Shown: in pieces, positions 1 to 8,882 of the stretch | Position numbering within the stretch: position 1 is the stretch's first letter | Layout: the number at the start of each line of letters is the position of its first letter | Source of the DNA: an uncultured Pelagibacteraceae bacterium | Lineage (GTDB): Bacteria; Pseudomonadota; Alphaproteobacteria; Pelagibacterales; Pelagibacteraceae | Length of the DNA: 37,328 nucleotides | Reading direction: 5' to 3' | NCBI GenBank assembly: GCA_902539195.1 | Contig: CACBHZ010000009.1 | Coordinates: 1 to 37,328, forward strand | Notes under the pieces: generated by a model | What the model saw: the letters and a program-made list of their open reading frames with translations, nothing else | The model's database searches: none | What the model was told of the DNA's origin: nothing | Position numbers and translations under genes: made by a program

Positions 1-1001
1 TGACGCCAATTTTTGAATGTTTATTAAATCACAGAACTGATGTTAATCCTATATGGTTAATGAGGCAAGCTGGAAGATATTTGCCAGAATTTAGAGAAAT
101 TAGAAAAAAAAATACAGACTTTATAAACTTGTGTTTGAATGAGGACATTTCAGAATTAGTAACTCTTCAACCTATAAAAAGATTTGATTTTGATGCCGCT
201 ATAATTTTCTCAGATATACTCATGATACCTTATGGAATTGGTCAAAGCGTAATTTTTAAAAAAGATTTTGGACCACAACTCGGGAGTATTAATTTACAAG
301 ATATTTCAAGTTTAGATGAAGATGAATTTTATAAAAAATTATCCCCAATTTATAAACTACTTGAAAACTTAAAGGTAAATAAAAATTTGGCTAATAAGGA
401 TTTAATTGGATTTGTTGGTGCACCGTGGACACTTTTAGTTTATATGATTAACAAAGTATCTCCTAAAAATGGTCTATCACAATCATTTTTTGATAATATG
501 CCTTTAATAAATGATATTTTAAAACTATTAGACAAATTTATAAAACTTCATATCAAAAATCAGGTGAAATCAGGGGCAACTATAATCCAAATATTCGATA
601 GCTGGGCCGGACTAGTGAAAAAAGATTTTCATAAGTACATATATAACCCAACATCATCATTGGTAGAATTTACAAAAAAACTTGGTGTACCAGTAATTTG
701 TTTTCCAAGAGGAATTAGTGATTACAAGAAATATTGTGAGATTGTTAAACCTAGTATGATTAGTATAGATTATAATGTTGATGCTAAACAATTGAGAGAC
801 AATATAAATATTCCAATACAAGGTGGTCTTGACCCTCAAGTTCTTTTAACAGATAAAGATAAATTAAAAATAGAAGTAACTAAGTATATGGAAATATTCA
901 GAGACCATCCTTATGTTTTTAATTTAGGACATGGAATTTTACCGCAAACTAAAATTGAAATGGTAGAAGAATTAATAAAAATAGTGAGAGATTTTAGATG
1001 A
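1..1001 (+). CDS. hemE: Uroporphyrinogen decarboxylase, 5' end cut by window
   Basis: HemE decarboxylates the four acetate side chains of uroporphyrinogen III to give coproporphyrinogen III in cytosolic haem synthesis. The frame is open from base 3 to the window edge and reads into the family's N-terminal signature (IWLMRQAGRYLPEFREIR), so the ATG at 60 is internal and the true start lies upstream of the window. Other family marks are the FSDIL segment, the GAPWTL segment and the C-terminal GHGILPQT motif. The stop overlaps the hemH start by 4 bp (ATGA), pointing to translational coupling. In Caulobacter hemE borders the chromosome origin, so the missing 5' flank may hold oriC; that is inference. 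Confidence 0.96.
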   Translation, partial: TPIFECLLNHRTDVNPIWLMRQAGRYLPEFREIRKKNTDFINLCLNEDISELVTLQPIKRFDFDAAIIFSDILMIPYGIGQSVIFKKDFGPQLGSINLQDISSLDEDEFYKKLSPIYKLLENLKVNKNLANKDLIGFVGAPWTLLVYMINKVSPKNGLSQSFFDNMPLINDILKLLDKFIKLHIKNQVKSGATIIQIFDSWAGLVKKDFHKYIYNPTSSLVEFTKKLGVPVICFPRGISDYKKYCEIVKPSMISIDYNVDAKQLRDNINIPIQGGLDPQVLLTDKDKLKIEVTKYMEIFRDHPYVFNLGHGILPQTKIEMVEELIKIVRDFR

Positions 1002-1990
1002 TGAAAAGTCATCCTCCAGTAAAATTTGGTAAAACGGGTGTATTAATCGTGAACCTCGGTACGCCCGATTCAACAAATTGGTTTGATATTAGAAAATATT
1101 TGAAGGAATTTTTATCAGACAAAAGAGTTATAGAAGTAAACCCTTTGATATGGCAAATAATTCTTAATCTTTTTATACTAAATTTAAGACCATCTAAAAC
1201 TGCCAAAGCATATAAAGAAATCTGGATGAGAGAAGAAAATATGTCCCCACTTCTTTATTATACACAAAAACAGTGTGATAAAATTTCTAAATCAATATCA
1301 AATAAAAATTTAATAATTGATTTTGCGATGAGATATGGCAATCCAAGTATAAGAAGTAAAATTAAAAATCTTCATGAAAATGGATGTGAGAATCTGGTTA
1401 TTCTTCCATTATACCCACAATATGCTGCAGCAACTACTGCAACCGTTTGTGATGAAGTCTATAGAACGCTAATGAATATGAGGTGGCAGCCTTCGTTAAA
1501 AATTGTACCACATTATGAATCAGAGCCCCTTTATATTGATGCATTAGTTAAATCAATTAAAAATAAAATTGAAATGATAAACTGGAAACCAGATTTAATA
1601 CTTGCTTCATATCACGGTATACCAAAAAAATATTTTGATAAAGGTGATCCGTATCATTGTTATTGCCATAAGACTACAAGGTTAATCTCTGAAAAATTTA
1701 ACTCTATAGAGATCAAAACAACTTTTCAGTCGAGGTTTGGTCCCCAAGAGTGGTTACAACCGTATACCGATAAAACTTTAGAACTTTTGCCAAAAGAAGG
1801 AAAAAGAAACGTTCTTGCAATATGTCCTGGATTTTCTTCTGATTGTGTAGAAACTTTAGAAGAAATACTAATACAGGGCAAAGAGAGCTTTATGGAGTCT
1901 GGTGGTGAAAATTTTGATATGATCCCGTGCTTAAATGATAGCGATGATCATATAGATTTATTAAATCATTTAATAAAAAGAAATGTTTAA
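998..1990 (+). CDS. hemH: Ferrochelatase
   Basis: HemH inserts Fe2+ into protoporphyrin IX, the last step of protohaem synthesis. The 330-residue protein has the family N-terminus (GVLIVNLGTPDS, residues 14-25), the substrate loop around LRPSKTAKAY, and the catalytic histidine in SYHGIPKKYF (His206), followed by KGDPYHCYC. A C-terminal CPGFSSDCVETLEEI carries the conserved acidic residues. Length is normal. The start ATG at 998 overlaps the hemE stop; a second ATG follows directly at 1001, so the exact initiator is uncertain by one codon. The gene lies between hemE and hemJ, so three late haem steps are probably co-transcribed. Confidence 0.96.
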   Translation: MMKSHPPVKFGKTGVLIVNLGTPDSTNWFDIRKYLKEFLSDKRVIEVNPLIWQIILNLFILNLRPSKTAKAYKEIWMREENMSPLLYYTQKQCDKISKSISNKNLIIDFAMRYGNPSIRSKIKNLHENGCENLVILPLYPQYAAATTATVCDEVYRTLMNMRWQPSLKIVPHYESEPLYIDALVKSIKNKIEMINWKPDLILASYHGIPKKYFDKGDPYHCYCHKTTRLISEKFNSIEIKTTFQSRFGPQEWLQPYTDKTLELLPKEGKRNVLAICPGFSSDCVETLEEILIQGKESFMESGGENFDMIPCLNDSDDHIDLLNHLIKRNV

Positions 1991-1993
1991 TAG

Positions 1994-2428
1994 ATGAACT
2001 ATTATCTTCTTTTTAAGTCTATACATTTAATTTCAGTAATTTCTTGGATGGCAGGACTTTTATATTTACCAAGAATTTTCGTTTATCACGCAGAAAATAA
2101 TAACGAAATTAGAACTTCTGAAATATTTAAAATTATGGAGAAAAAATTATATTTCTACATTATGACACCTGCTATGTTTTTGTCTTGGATATTTGGTGTG
2201 ATTTTAATTTATTACGTTGGATTCGAAGCCTTGGGCCAAACATGGATGATATTAAAATTAACGTTCGTAATTATATTAACACTTTTCCATTTTTATTTAG
2301 GTAAAATTCTGGCACGATTTAAATTAAATCAAAACATTCATAATCATAAATTTTATAGAATTATTAACGAAATACCCACAATATTACTGATTTTGATAAT
2401 TTTTGTTGTAATTTTTAAGCCTTTATAG
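1994..2428 (+). CDS. hemJ: HemJ-type protoporphyrinogen IX oxidase
   Basis: HemJ is a small membrane protein that oxidises protoporphyrinogen IX to protoporphyrin IX, supplying ferrochelatase. The 144-residue product has about four hydrophobic helices and the family's N-terminal pattern: a histidine at residue 11 in helix 1, then SWMAGLLYLPRIFVYH. A lysine in ILKLT is at residue 88; as I recall, a helix-1 His and this Lys are the functionally important conserved positions of the family. The gene begins 3 bp after the hemH stop. No HemG or HemY-type oxidase is seen nearby, so this is the likely oxidase of the cluster. Confidence 0.88.
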   Translation: MNYYLLFKSIHLISVISWMAGLLYLPRIFVYHAENNNEIRTSEIFKIMEKKLYFYIMTPAMFLSWIFGVILIYYVGFEALGQTWMILKLTFVIILTLFHFYLGKILARFKLNQNIHNHKFYRIINEIPTILLILIIFVVIFKPL

Positions 2429-2430
2429 GG

Positions 2431-2459
2431 TTGAAATATACTAAACACATAACTATATT
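2431..2459 (+). promoter_or_regulatory. Candidate sigma70 promoter for rho
   Basis: In the 63-bp gap between hemJ and rho, TTGAAA (2431-2436) and TATATT (2454-2459) are separated by exactly 17 bp. Each differs from the sigma70 consensus at one base. The predicted start of transcription is near 2466, giving a leader of about 26 nt before the rho ATG at 2492. AT-rich DNA yields such matches by chance, so this is moderate evidence that rho has its own promoter. Confidence 0.45.
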
Positions 2460-2491
2460 ATGTCTATCTATTAAAATTTAATCCCCACATA

Positions 2492-3763
2492 ATGAACATA
2501 CAAGAATTAAAAGAAAAAAGTTCCGAAAAGTTAATCGCAGAAGCCGAAAAACTAGGAATTGAAAATGCAAGCACCTTAAGAAGACAAGAAATTTATTTTG
2601 CAATTTTAAAGAAACTTGCTGAGAAAGGTGAAGAAATTACAGGTGGAGGAGTTTTGCAGTTGTTGCAGGATGGATTTGGTTTTTTAAGAGCTATGGAATC
2701 AAACTATTTACCTGGAGCAGATGATATATATGTTAGCCCTAATCAAATAAGAAGATTTGGCTTAAGGACCGGTGATACAGTAGAAGGCCCAATAAGAGCG
2801 CCAAAAGATGGAGAAAGATATTTTGCTTTACTTCAAGTAAGTAAAATAAATTTTGAAGAAACAGATAAATTTAAGCATAAGATTGCTTTTGATAATTTAA
2901 CCCCGCTTTACCCTAATAAGCAATTAGTAATGGAAGTTGAAAATACAAAAGTAGAAAAAAAAATAGATTTAACACCTAGATTAATTGACCTAGTAAGCCC
3001 AATAGGAAAGGGTCAAAGATCGCTTATCATATCCCCCCCAAAAGCTGGAAAAACTATGATTTTACAAAGCATAGCAAATTCGATAACTGCCAATCATCCA
3101 GAATGCTATCTAATGGTATTATTAATAGATGAAAGGCCTGAGGAAGTAACTGATATGCAAAGAACAGTAAAAGGAGAAGTTATTAGTTCAACTTTCGATG
3201 AGCCTGCTCAAAGACACGTAGCTGTAGCCGAGATGGTTATTGAAAAAGCGAAGAGACTTACAGAACACAAAAAAGATGTTGTTATTCTCTTAGACTCAAT
3301 AACAAGATTAGGAAGAGCGTACAATGCTGTTGTTCCAAGCTCAGGCAAAGTATTAACAGGAGGTGTTGACGCAAACGCATTACAAAGGCCAAAAAGATTT
3401 TTTGGTGCTGCGAGAAATATAGAAGAGGGTGGATCTTTAACAATAATAGCTACTGCATTGATAGATACTGGTAGTAGAATGGATGAAGTAATTTTTGAGG
3501 AATTTAAAGGAACAGGAAATAGTGAAACTATATTAGACAGAAAGATCTCAGAAAAAAGAATATTTCCAGCCATTGATATAACCAAGTCAGGCACAAGAAG
3601 AGAAGAATTAATATTTGAAAAAAATGATCTTCAAAAAATGAATGTTTTAAGGAGAATTATTGCTCCGATGGGATCAATGGATGCAATAGAATTTATTAAT
3701 TCAAAATTAAAGGATACAAAAAATAATTCAGATTTCTTTAATTCTATGAACAAACCTTCATAG
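2492..3763 (+). CDS. rho: Transcription termination factor Rho
   Basis: Rho is a hexameric RNA-dependent ATPase that ends transcription on untranslated RNA. The 423-residue protein shows an N-terminal helical region, a cold-shock-like RNA-binding domain with GFGFLR (about residues 61-66), the Walker A loop SPPKAGKT (181-188), the [13 protein letters not shown] segment, Walker [11 protein letters not shown], and the Q/R-loop region with [20 protein letters not shown]. Length is typical. It stands alone after the haem genes and ends 3 bp before an opposing gene stop. Only one clear intrinsic terminator occurs in this window, so Rho may carry much of the termination load here (inference). Confidence 0.98.
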   Translation: MNIQELKEKSSEKLIAEAEKLGIENASTLRRQEIYFAILKKLAEKGEEITGGGVLQLLQDGFGFLRAMESNYLPGADDIYVSPNQIRRFGLRTGDTVEGPIRAPKDGERYFALLQVSKINFEETDKFKHKIAFDNLTPLYPNKQLVMEVENTKVEKKIDLTPRLIDLVSPIGKGQRSLIISPPKAGKTMILQSIANSITANHPECYLMVLLIDERPEEVTDMQRTVKGEVISSTFDEPAQRHVAVAEMVIEKAKRLTEHKKDVVILLDSITRLGRAYNAVVPSSGKVLTGGVDANALQRPKRFFGAARNIEEGGSLTIIATALIDTGSRMDEVIFEEFKGTGNSETILDRKISEKRIFPAIDITKSGTRREELIFEKNDLQKMNVLRRIIAPMGSMDAIEFINSKLKDTKNNSDFFNSMNKPS

Positions 3764-3766
3764 TAA

Positions 3767-4606
3767 TTACTTTTTTTTATTAATATATCCTAATTTTATC
3801 ATTTCCTTGTAAAATCTATTTTCAATTATATTTACAGATGTAGGGCTAATTAAATTTTCCCACTTATTTTCGAAGCCCTTATGGAAAAATATATTTGTAT
3901 TGCCATTTTTACTCTTAACAGATTCACTAAAGCCCTCATTCTTTTCCTTTTGTTTTAAAACATTAAATTCAGTTGTCTCTATTGCTTTAATCAACTTTTT
4001 TTTGTTAACCCTCTCAGTCCTATTAAGCAAAGTATTTACAAAAACTATTAAGTCTCTAAACGTTTCATATTTTTTATTATGTAGTTGCTCGTATTTTATT
4101 AACATTTTTCTAAAATTTTTTGCACCCGACCAAGATTCATAGTGCTTACACCAATTACTTAAATAAGCATAATTTGAAAAATCCTCATCTTTTTGATGTA
4201 TATCTCTATCTTCTGTAATAAATTCTAAAGCCTCTTTCTCGTTTAATGAGTAATGATTCATTAAAGAAACAAGCACATTCCTTGGATCTCTTACAATATA
4301 TATAATACCCAGCGTATATTCTGGGGTTGTAAAAGGCAGATTTTTATATTTGCTTAATATATTGTGAGTTTTTAAAAATCTTGCTTTTTTACTTTCTAAT
4401 ATTTTTTTTTGAGCAGGTATATATTTTTTAACTGCATCATCGTAAGTAATTGATTTCTTATCGTGAAAAGACTCATCTGGAAATTGTTTAATATTTTTTA
4501 ATAAACTGAATTCAAATTTTCCATCTTTTGAAAAGTAATAAGCTGAAAGCAAAGATCTTAAGTAAGTATTTCCACTTTTAGGATATGATGCAATCCAAAT
4601 TATCAT
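3767..4606 (-). CDS. Sulfotransferase domain protein, copy A
   Basis: This predicted PAPS-dependent sulfotransferase has 279 residues. The 5'-phosphosulfate loop YPKSGNT is at residues 8-14, the catalytic-type KTH places His at residue 81, and the 3'-phosphate motif with VRDPRN is near 105-110, followed by VSLMNHY. No signal peptide or membrane segment is evident; MIIWIASYPKSG is the first beta-strand of the fold. It is the last gene of a three-gene minus-strand set, 18 bp after its paralogue, and ends 3 bp from the rho stop. The acceptor is unknown; a glycan made with the upstream glycosyltransferase is one possibility. Family assignment is firm, substrate is not. Confidence 0.88.
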   Translation of the reverse strand: MIIWIASYPKSGNTYLRSLLSAYYFSKDGKFEFSLLKNIKQFPDESFHDKKSITYDDAVKKYIPAQKKILESKKARFLKTHNILSKYKNLPFTTPEYTLGIIYIVRDPRNVLVSLMNHYSLNEKEALEFITEDRDIHQKDEDFSNYAYLSNWCKHYESWSGAKNFRKMLIKYEQLHNKKYETFRDLIVFVNTLLNRTERVNKKKLIKAIETTEFNVLKQKEKNEGFSESVKSKNGNTNIFFHKGFENKWENLISPTSVNIIENRFYKEMIKLGYINKKK

Positions 4607-4624
4607 ATATAATTTTTATCTTTT

Positions 4625-5461
4625 TTATTTATATCCAATATCTTCCATTTCATTTTTAAAAATATCCTCTAATTTTTTTCTTATGTCATCTCTAAGAATT
4701 TTCTTCCATCTATTATTAAAACCCTTATTGAAAAAAATTTTTTTCTCCCCGCTGTCTTCAGAATACAAGGCTTCTTCAAATCCCTCATTTTTTTCTTTAT
4801 TTTTTAAAACATTAAAATTAGTTGTTTCAATTGCTCTTTCTAATTTTATTTTATCGACACCATCTGAATTATTAAGAAGTGTATTTGTGAAAACTATTAT
4901 GTCTCTAAAGGTTTCATACTTATCTGTTTCTAAATCTTCATATTTTATAACAATTTTTCTAAAATTTTTTGAGTTGGCCCAAGATTTATAATGATTTGCC
5001 CAAGTACTTAAATAAGAATAAGTTGAATAATCATTTTCGATTTTAGATTTCGTTCCTCTATGAATGTCCGTCATAAACTCATATGCTTCATCAACACTTA
5101 ATGAAAAATGGTTCATTACAGAAGAAATAACATTTCTTGGGTCTCTAACTATATATATCCCGCCTAAACTATAATCGATTGTTGTGAAAGGCTTACCCTT
5201 ATAAGCACCCAAACAACTATGGGTTTTAAGAAATTTAACCTTATTTTGATCCTTTATTTTTTTTTGAGCATATACCCAATTATTTGATGCTTCATCTAAG
5301 TCATTAATATTCGTGTCAAAAAATTCTGTATTTGGAAACTGTTTAATATTTTTTAATAAATCAAAATTAAATGTTCCATCATGAGAAAAGTAATAAGCCG
5401 ACAAAAAAGATCTTATGTAAGTATTTCCACTTTTTGGGTATGATGCTATCCATATAATCAT
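4625..5461 (-). CDS. Sulfotransferase domain protein, copy B
   Basis: This 278-residue paralogue of its downstream neighbour keeps the YPKSGNT loop (residues 8-14), KTH (His81) and VRDPRN (about 105-110) in the same register. The first 42 residues are nearly the same, including SAYYFS and LLKNIKQFP, whereas the middle and C-terminus have diverged. This suggests a tandem duplication followed by change in acceptor specificity. It starts 8 bp after the glycosyltransferase stop, so the three genes are probably one transcript. Both copies keep the cofactor motifs, so neither looks like a decaying pseudogene. The acceptor molecule is unknown. Confidence 0.88.
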   Translation of the reverse strand: MIIWIASYPKSGNTYIRSFLSAYYFSHDGTFNFDLLKNIKQFPNTEFFDTNINDLDEASNNWVYAQKKIKDQNKVKFLKTHSCLGAYKGKPFTTIDYSLGGIYIVRDPRNVISSVMNHFSLSVDEAYEFMTDIHRGTKSKIENDYSTYSYLSTWANHYKSWANSKNFRKIVIKYEDLETDKYETFRDIIVFTNTLLNNSDGVDKIKLERAIETTNFNVLKNKEKNEGFEEALYSEDSGEKKIFFNKGFNNRWKKILRDDIRKKLEDIFKNEMEDIGYK

Positions 5462-5469
5462 TATATTAT

Positions 5470-7389
5470 TTACACTATGTTTAGATATATTTTCTCTAAA
5501 TTTTTTGTAAATTGCTTAATATTAAAAAGTTCACTATTCATACAATTTTGAAAGCTTTCTCTAATAATTTTATATTTTTTTTTATTATTACATAACTCAA
5601 TGGCTGAATCTTGATATTCTTGAAACGTTTTTTTGCACAAATTAGAAATATTAGCTGATTGCAATATGCTATCAGCACCTCTTGAAGGTAAAGAATTACC
5701 AGACATAGTTAAAATGGGCAAACCTACTCTGATTGCATCTATAGCCGTAAGATGAGCATTATACGGAAATGTATCTAAAAATAAATTTGCTAATCGAATT
5801 CTTTTTAAATGATCTTCTATATTTATTGGATCCGAAAAAATTATTCTATTTGGATCAACACCTTTTTTTTCCGCTTCTAACCTAAGGTTTTGTTTTACAA
5901 TATCGTTTTTACTTATAAGCCATAAAATACTTTCATCTGAATTTAAAAGTATATTCATCCATATTTTGAAAATTTCTGGAGTAATTTTATAAATATTATT
6001 AAAATTACAAAATACAAACTTATTTTTAGGTATTAAGAAATCTTTTTTCTCAAAGTTTTTTTTCGATATCTCTCTGTGTTTTGAACTTGGTAACCAGCAA
6101 TTAGGTAAATGTAATATTTTTTCTGAATAATACTTTTTGTCTTTCTCAGGAATTACAGTTTTATCAGCTATCAAATAATCCATAAAATCCGATCCCATTG
6201 TGCCCGTATATCCTAAATAATTTATCTGAATACGAGCTATTCTTTTAGAAAATATTTCGTTCTTCGAGTTCGCTGTATATCCGTTTAAATTAATCGCTAT
6301 ATCTAAATTTTTTTTTCTTATAAATAACTCAATTTCGCTCATTTTTAGTTTATTTAAATCAATAAATTCATCAAAATTTTTTTTAATTTCTGTTGTCCAT
6401 TTGTCATAGTTAGTACCATGATGGAAACCTATTACCTCAAATTTTGATTTATCATGATACTTAAAAACATCCTTTATTAAATGTGAAACAGGGTGGTTAT
6501 GAAAATCACTAGAGAAGTAACCAATCTTTAATTTGTCATGGTTTAATTTAAATTTAATTTGCCTTGAACTAAAAAATTTTTTTTTTGAATATATTTCGCT
6601 AACCTTTTTTAGTATTTTAAGATTGTCGGTGAGACCCAGAATAGGAAAGGGTTCTATAACCTCTAAATTACTTTCTACTCCCTTTATAATTTCTTTTTTT
6701 AATTTTTCATAATCTTTCCAATCACATAAATGCATTTTACAATGTAATATTTTACCAATTATAAATTCAAATTTCGAATTAATTCTAAATGTGTTTCTAT
6801 AATTTTTAAGTGCTTCAGAATAATTTTTTAATTCTTGATAGATTATACCCAAATTATTATAAGCAATATAATTTGTTTCATCTAAGCTAATAGCTTTCTC
6901 ATATGATCTTATTGCATCTTCATATTTCCGTTGTTCTTTTTGTAAATTTCCAAGATTAGTATAAGCTTTAGTACTTCTTGGGAATAGTTTTAAAACTGTC
7001 TTATAATCTTTTAAAGCATCATCATATTTCCCAATTTCTTTCAAAGATATTCCTTTATTTATATATGCGTCTGGAAAATTTGGTTTTAACTTTATGCAAA
7101 TTTCATAATTTTTGATTGCTTTAGTAAAATCTTTTATTTCACTATATGCTAAACCAATATTGTTGTAGCTATTATGGTTTTCAGGGTTGCCCTCGATCGA
7201 TAATGAGAGAATATTAATTGCTTTTTGATAATTCTTTAATTGTAGATTGGCTGTACCAAGCAGATATGATACCTGTGCCTTTCTATAACTCCTTGAAATT
7301 AATTTTTCGTAAAGCTTTATCGCACTTAATATATTATCTTTTTGATGTAGATATTTTGCTTTTTCAAATATTTTATCATTATGGTCCAT
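5470..7389 (-). CDS. TPR-containing O-GlcNAc-transferase-like (GT41) glycosyltransferase
   Basis: This 639-residue protein has about six tetratricopeptide repeats (residues 6-209; motifs such as AYNNLGIIYQELKNY) followed by a GT41 catalytic region related to OGT/SPINDLY. Family marks include IGYFSSDFHNHPVSHL, with His299 matching the conserved OGT His498, and FNNIYKITPEIF, with Lys468 matching OGT Lys842. A nucleotide-sugar segment FLDTFPYNAHLTAIDAIRVGLP and SRGADS follow. Such enzymes move sugars from UDP- or GDP-sugars to Ser/Thr of proteins or to glycans, with the TPR part choosing the partner. There is no signal peptide, so it is cytosolic. It is first in a minus-strand set with two sulfotransferases. 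Sugar donor and target are unknown. Confidence 0.88.
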   Translation of the reverse strand: MDHNDKIFEKAKYLHQKDNILSAIKLYEKLISRSYRKAQVSYLLGTANLQLKNYQKAINILSLSIEGNPENHNSYNNIGLAYSEIKDFTKAIKNYEICIKLKPNFPDAYINKGISLKEIGKYDDALKDYKTVLKLFPRSTKAYTNLGNLQKEQRKYEDAIRSYEKAISLDETNYIAYNNLGIIYQELKNYSEALKNYRNTFRINSKFEFIIGKILHCKMHLCDWKDYEKLKKEIIKGVESNLEVIEPFPILGLTDNLKILKKVSEIYSKKKFFSSRQIKFKLNHDKLKIGYFSSDFHNHPVSHLIKDVFKYHDKSKFEVIGFHHGTNYDKWTTEIKKNFDEFIDLNKLKMSEIELFIRKKNLDIAINLNGYTANSKNEIFSKRIARIQINYLGYTGTMGSDFMDYLIADKTVIPEKDKKYYSEKILHLPNCWLPSSKHREISKKNFEKKDFLIPKNKFVFCNFNNIYKITPEIFKIWMNILLNSDESILWLISKNDIVKQNLRLEAEKKGVDPNRIIFSDPINIEDHLKRIRLANLFLDTFPYNAHLTAIDAIRVGLPILTMSGNSLPSRGADSILQSANISNLCKKTFQEYQDSAIELCNNKKKYKIIRESFQNCMNSELFNIKQFTKNLEKIYLNIV

Positions 7390-7421
7390 TTTTAAATTAT
7401 ATATATGGTGTTAAAACTAGC

Positions 7422-7427
7422 TATAAT
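7422..7427 (+). promoter_or_regulatory. Candidate -10 element before mnmE
   Basis: A perfect TATAAT lies 6 bp upstream of the mnmE ATG at 7434. If used, transcription would begin at or beside the start codon and the message would be leaderless. No Shine-Dalgarno sequence and no convincing -35 box are visible in the 44-bp gap shared with the divergent glycosyltransferase gene. AT-rich sequence makes a chance match possible. Confidence 0.3.
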
Positions 7428-7433
7428 ATATTT

Positions 7434-8765
7434 ATGACAATTTATGCTTTATCATCAGGTCCTGGGATTTCCGGTGTAGCAGTTATAAGAATTTCAGGAA
7501 AGCAAACTTCAAAAGTCATCAAGTTGCTTACAGGAAAGAAACTTCCAAATCCAAGAGTTGCTACTTTACGAAAAATCAATAAAATCAACACTTCTGAGCT
7601 AATAGATCAAGGAGTAATCTTATGGTTTCCAGGCCCTCAGAGCTACACAGGTGAAGATATGGCTGAAATTCAAGTACATGGCAGCAAAGCTGTAATAGAT
7701 GCACTTCATTCTTCCATTTCAAAGATTGAAAATTGCAGATTAGCCGAGCCAGGTGAGTTTACAAAACTTGCATTTCAAAATGGAAAAATGAATTTACTTA
7801 AAGCGGAGAGTGTTGCTGATTTAATTTCATCAGAAACAGAAATTCAAAGGCAACAAGCAATTAGAATCATGAATGGAAAATCTGCAAATGAATTTAATTT
7901 ATTAAGAGAAAGAATATTAAAAATTTTATCTCATGTTGAAGCTAAAATTGATTTCCCAGATGAAGATTTGCCAAATGACATTTTAGATGAGATAAAATTA
8001 AGTTCTAATGAGGTTATAAAAAAAATCACAAAAATTTTAAATGATCAAAAAGTTGGAGAAAGAATTAGAGAAGGATTTAAAATAGCAATTCTTGGACCAA
8101 CTAATGCAGGCAAATCTAGTCTATTAAATCATTTATCAAATAGAGATGTCGCAATAGTTTCTGAAATTGCTGGAACAACCAGAGACGTAATAGAGACCCA
8201 TCTTAATATAGACGGTTACCCTGTAATCGTCTCTGACACTGCTGGTATAAGAGACTCTAAAGATGAGATAGAAAAGAAAGGAATAAAATTATCCTTAAAT
8301 AGAGCTGAGGAAGCAGATTTAAAGCTCATTGTGGTAGATGTTGAAAACCTTGATTTTACTGATGTTTTGAAGGGTCTATTGGAAGAAAATGCTATTTTAG
8401 TAATAAATAAGTCAGATCTTTTACAAAAAGATATCGATCCAAATATAAAAAAAATAAATCATGTTTTAATCTCTATTAAAGAAAATGAAAATATTGATGA
8501 ACTAATTTTAAAAATAAAAAATAAATTAAAAAATAAGTTTATTACAAGTGATGATATTTTAATTACAAGAGAAAGACACAGACAACATTTGCAACAAAGT
8601 TTGGATCATTTAAATAATTTTAATAAAAAAAAAGAAATCGAAGATTTTGATAAAGCTGCAGAAGATTTAAGATTAGCAACTAGACATTTGGGTATGATTG
8701 TTGGAAAAGTAGATGTTGAAGAGATATTAGGTAGTATTTTCAACGATTTTTGTATTGGCAAATAA
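7434..8765 (+). CDS. mnmE: tRNA modification GTPase MnmE
   Basis: MnmE works with MnmG to place the cmnm5 or nm5 group on U34 of certain tRNAs. The 443-residue protein has the N-terminal folate-binding domain (TIYALSSGPGISGVAVIRIS), a helical region, and an inserted G domain with GPTNAGKS (221-228), AGTTRD, DTAG (268-271) and NKSD (325-328). It ends with the required CIGK (440-443). The start is set at 7434 because the family N-terminus begins MTIYA; the frame stays open upstream to 7218, but that extension lies inside the opposite glycosyltransferase gene and is not homologous. mnmG follows after 117 bp. Confidence 0.97.
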   Translation: MTIYALSSGPGISGVAVIRISGKQTSKVIKLLTGKKLPNPRVATLRKINKINTSELIDQGVILWFPGPQSYTGEDMAEIQVHGSKAVIDALHSSISKIENCRLAEPGEFTKLAFQNGKMNLLKAESVADLISSETEIQRQQAIRIMNGKSANEFNLLRERILKILSHVEAKIDFPDEDLPNDILDEIKLSSNEVIKKITKILNDQKVGERIREGFKIAILGPTNAGKSSLLNHLSNRDVAIVSEIAGTTRDVIETHLNIDGYPVIVSDTAGIRDSKDEIEKKGIKLSLNRAEEADLKLIVVDVENLDFTDVLKGLLEENAILVINKSDLLQKDIDPNIKKINHVLISIKENENIDELILKIKNKLKNKFITSDDILITRERHRQHLQQSLDHLNNFNKKKEIEDFDKAAEDLRLATRHLGMIVGKVDVEEILGSIFNDFCIGK

Positions 8766-8882
8766 TATACTATAATGTTGGTTTTTTTAAGACTTTTTGT
8801 CCAAAAACGTTGATAATAATGGTATATTTACATAAAAATAAGCCTATCTTGTAAATTATATAATCACATATAAATTTGTTAT

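Noticed and set aside
3208..3594. 128-codon minus-strand open frame inside rho
   Set aside because: It is the antisense shadow of a strongly conserved rho region.
7218..7433. Upstream extension of the mnmE reading frame by 72 codons
   Set aside because: It lies inside the opposite glycosyltransferase gene and the added residues do not resemble MnmE, whose family N-terminus begins at the ATG at 7434.
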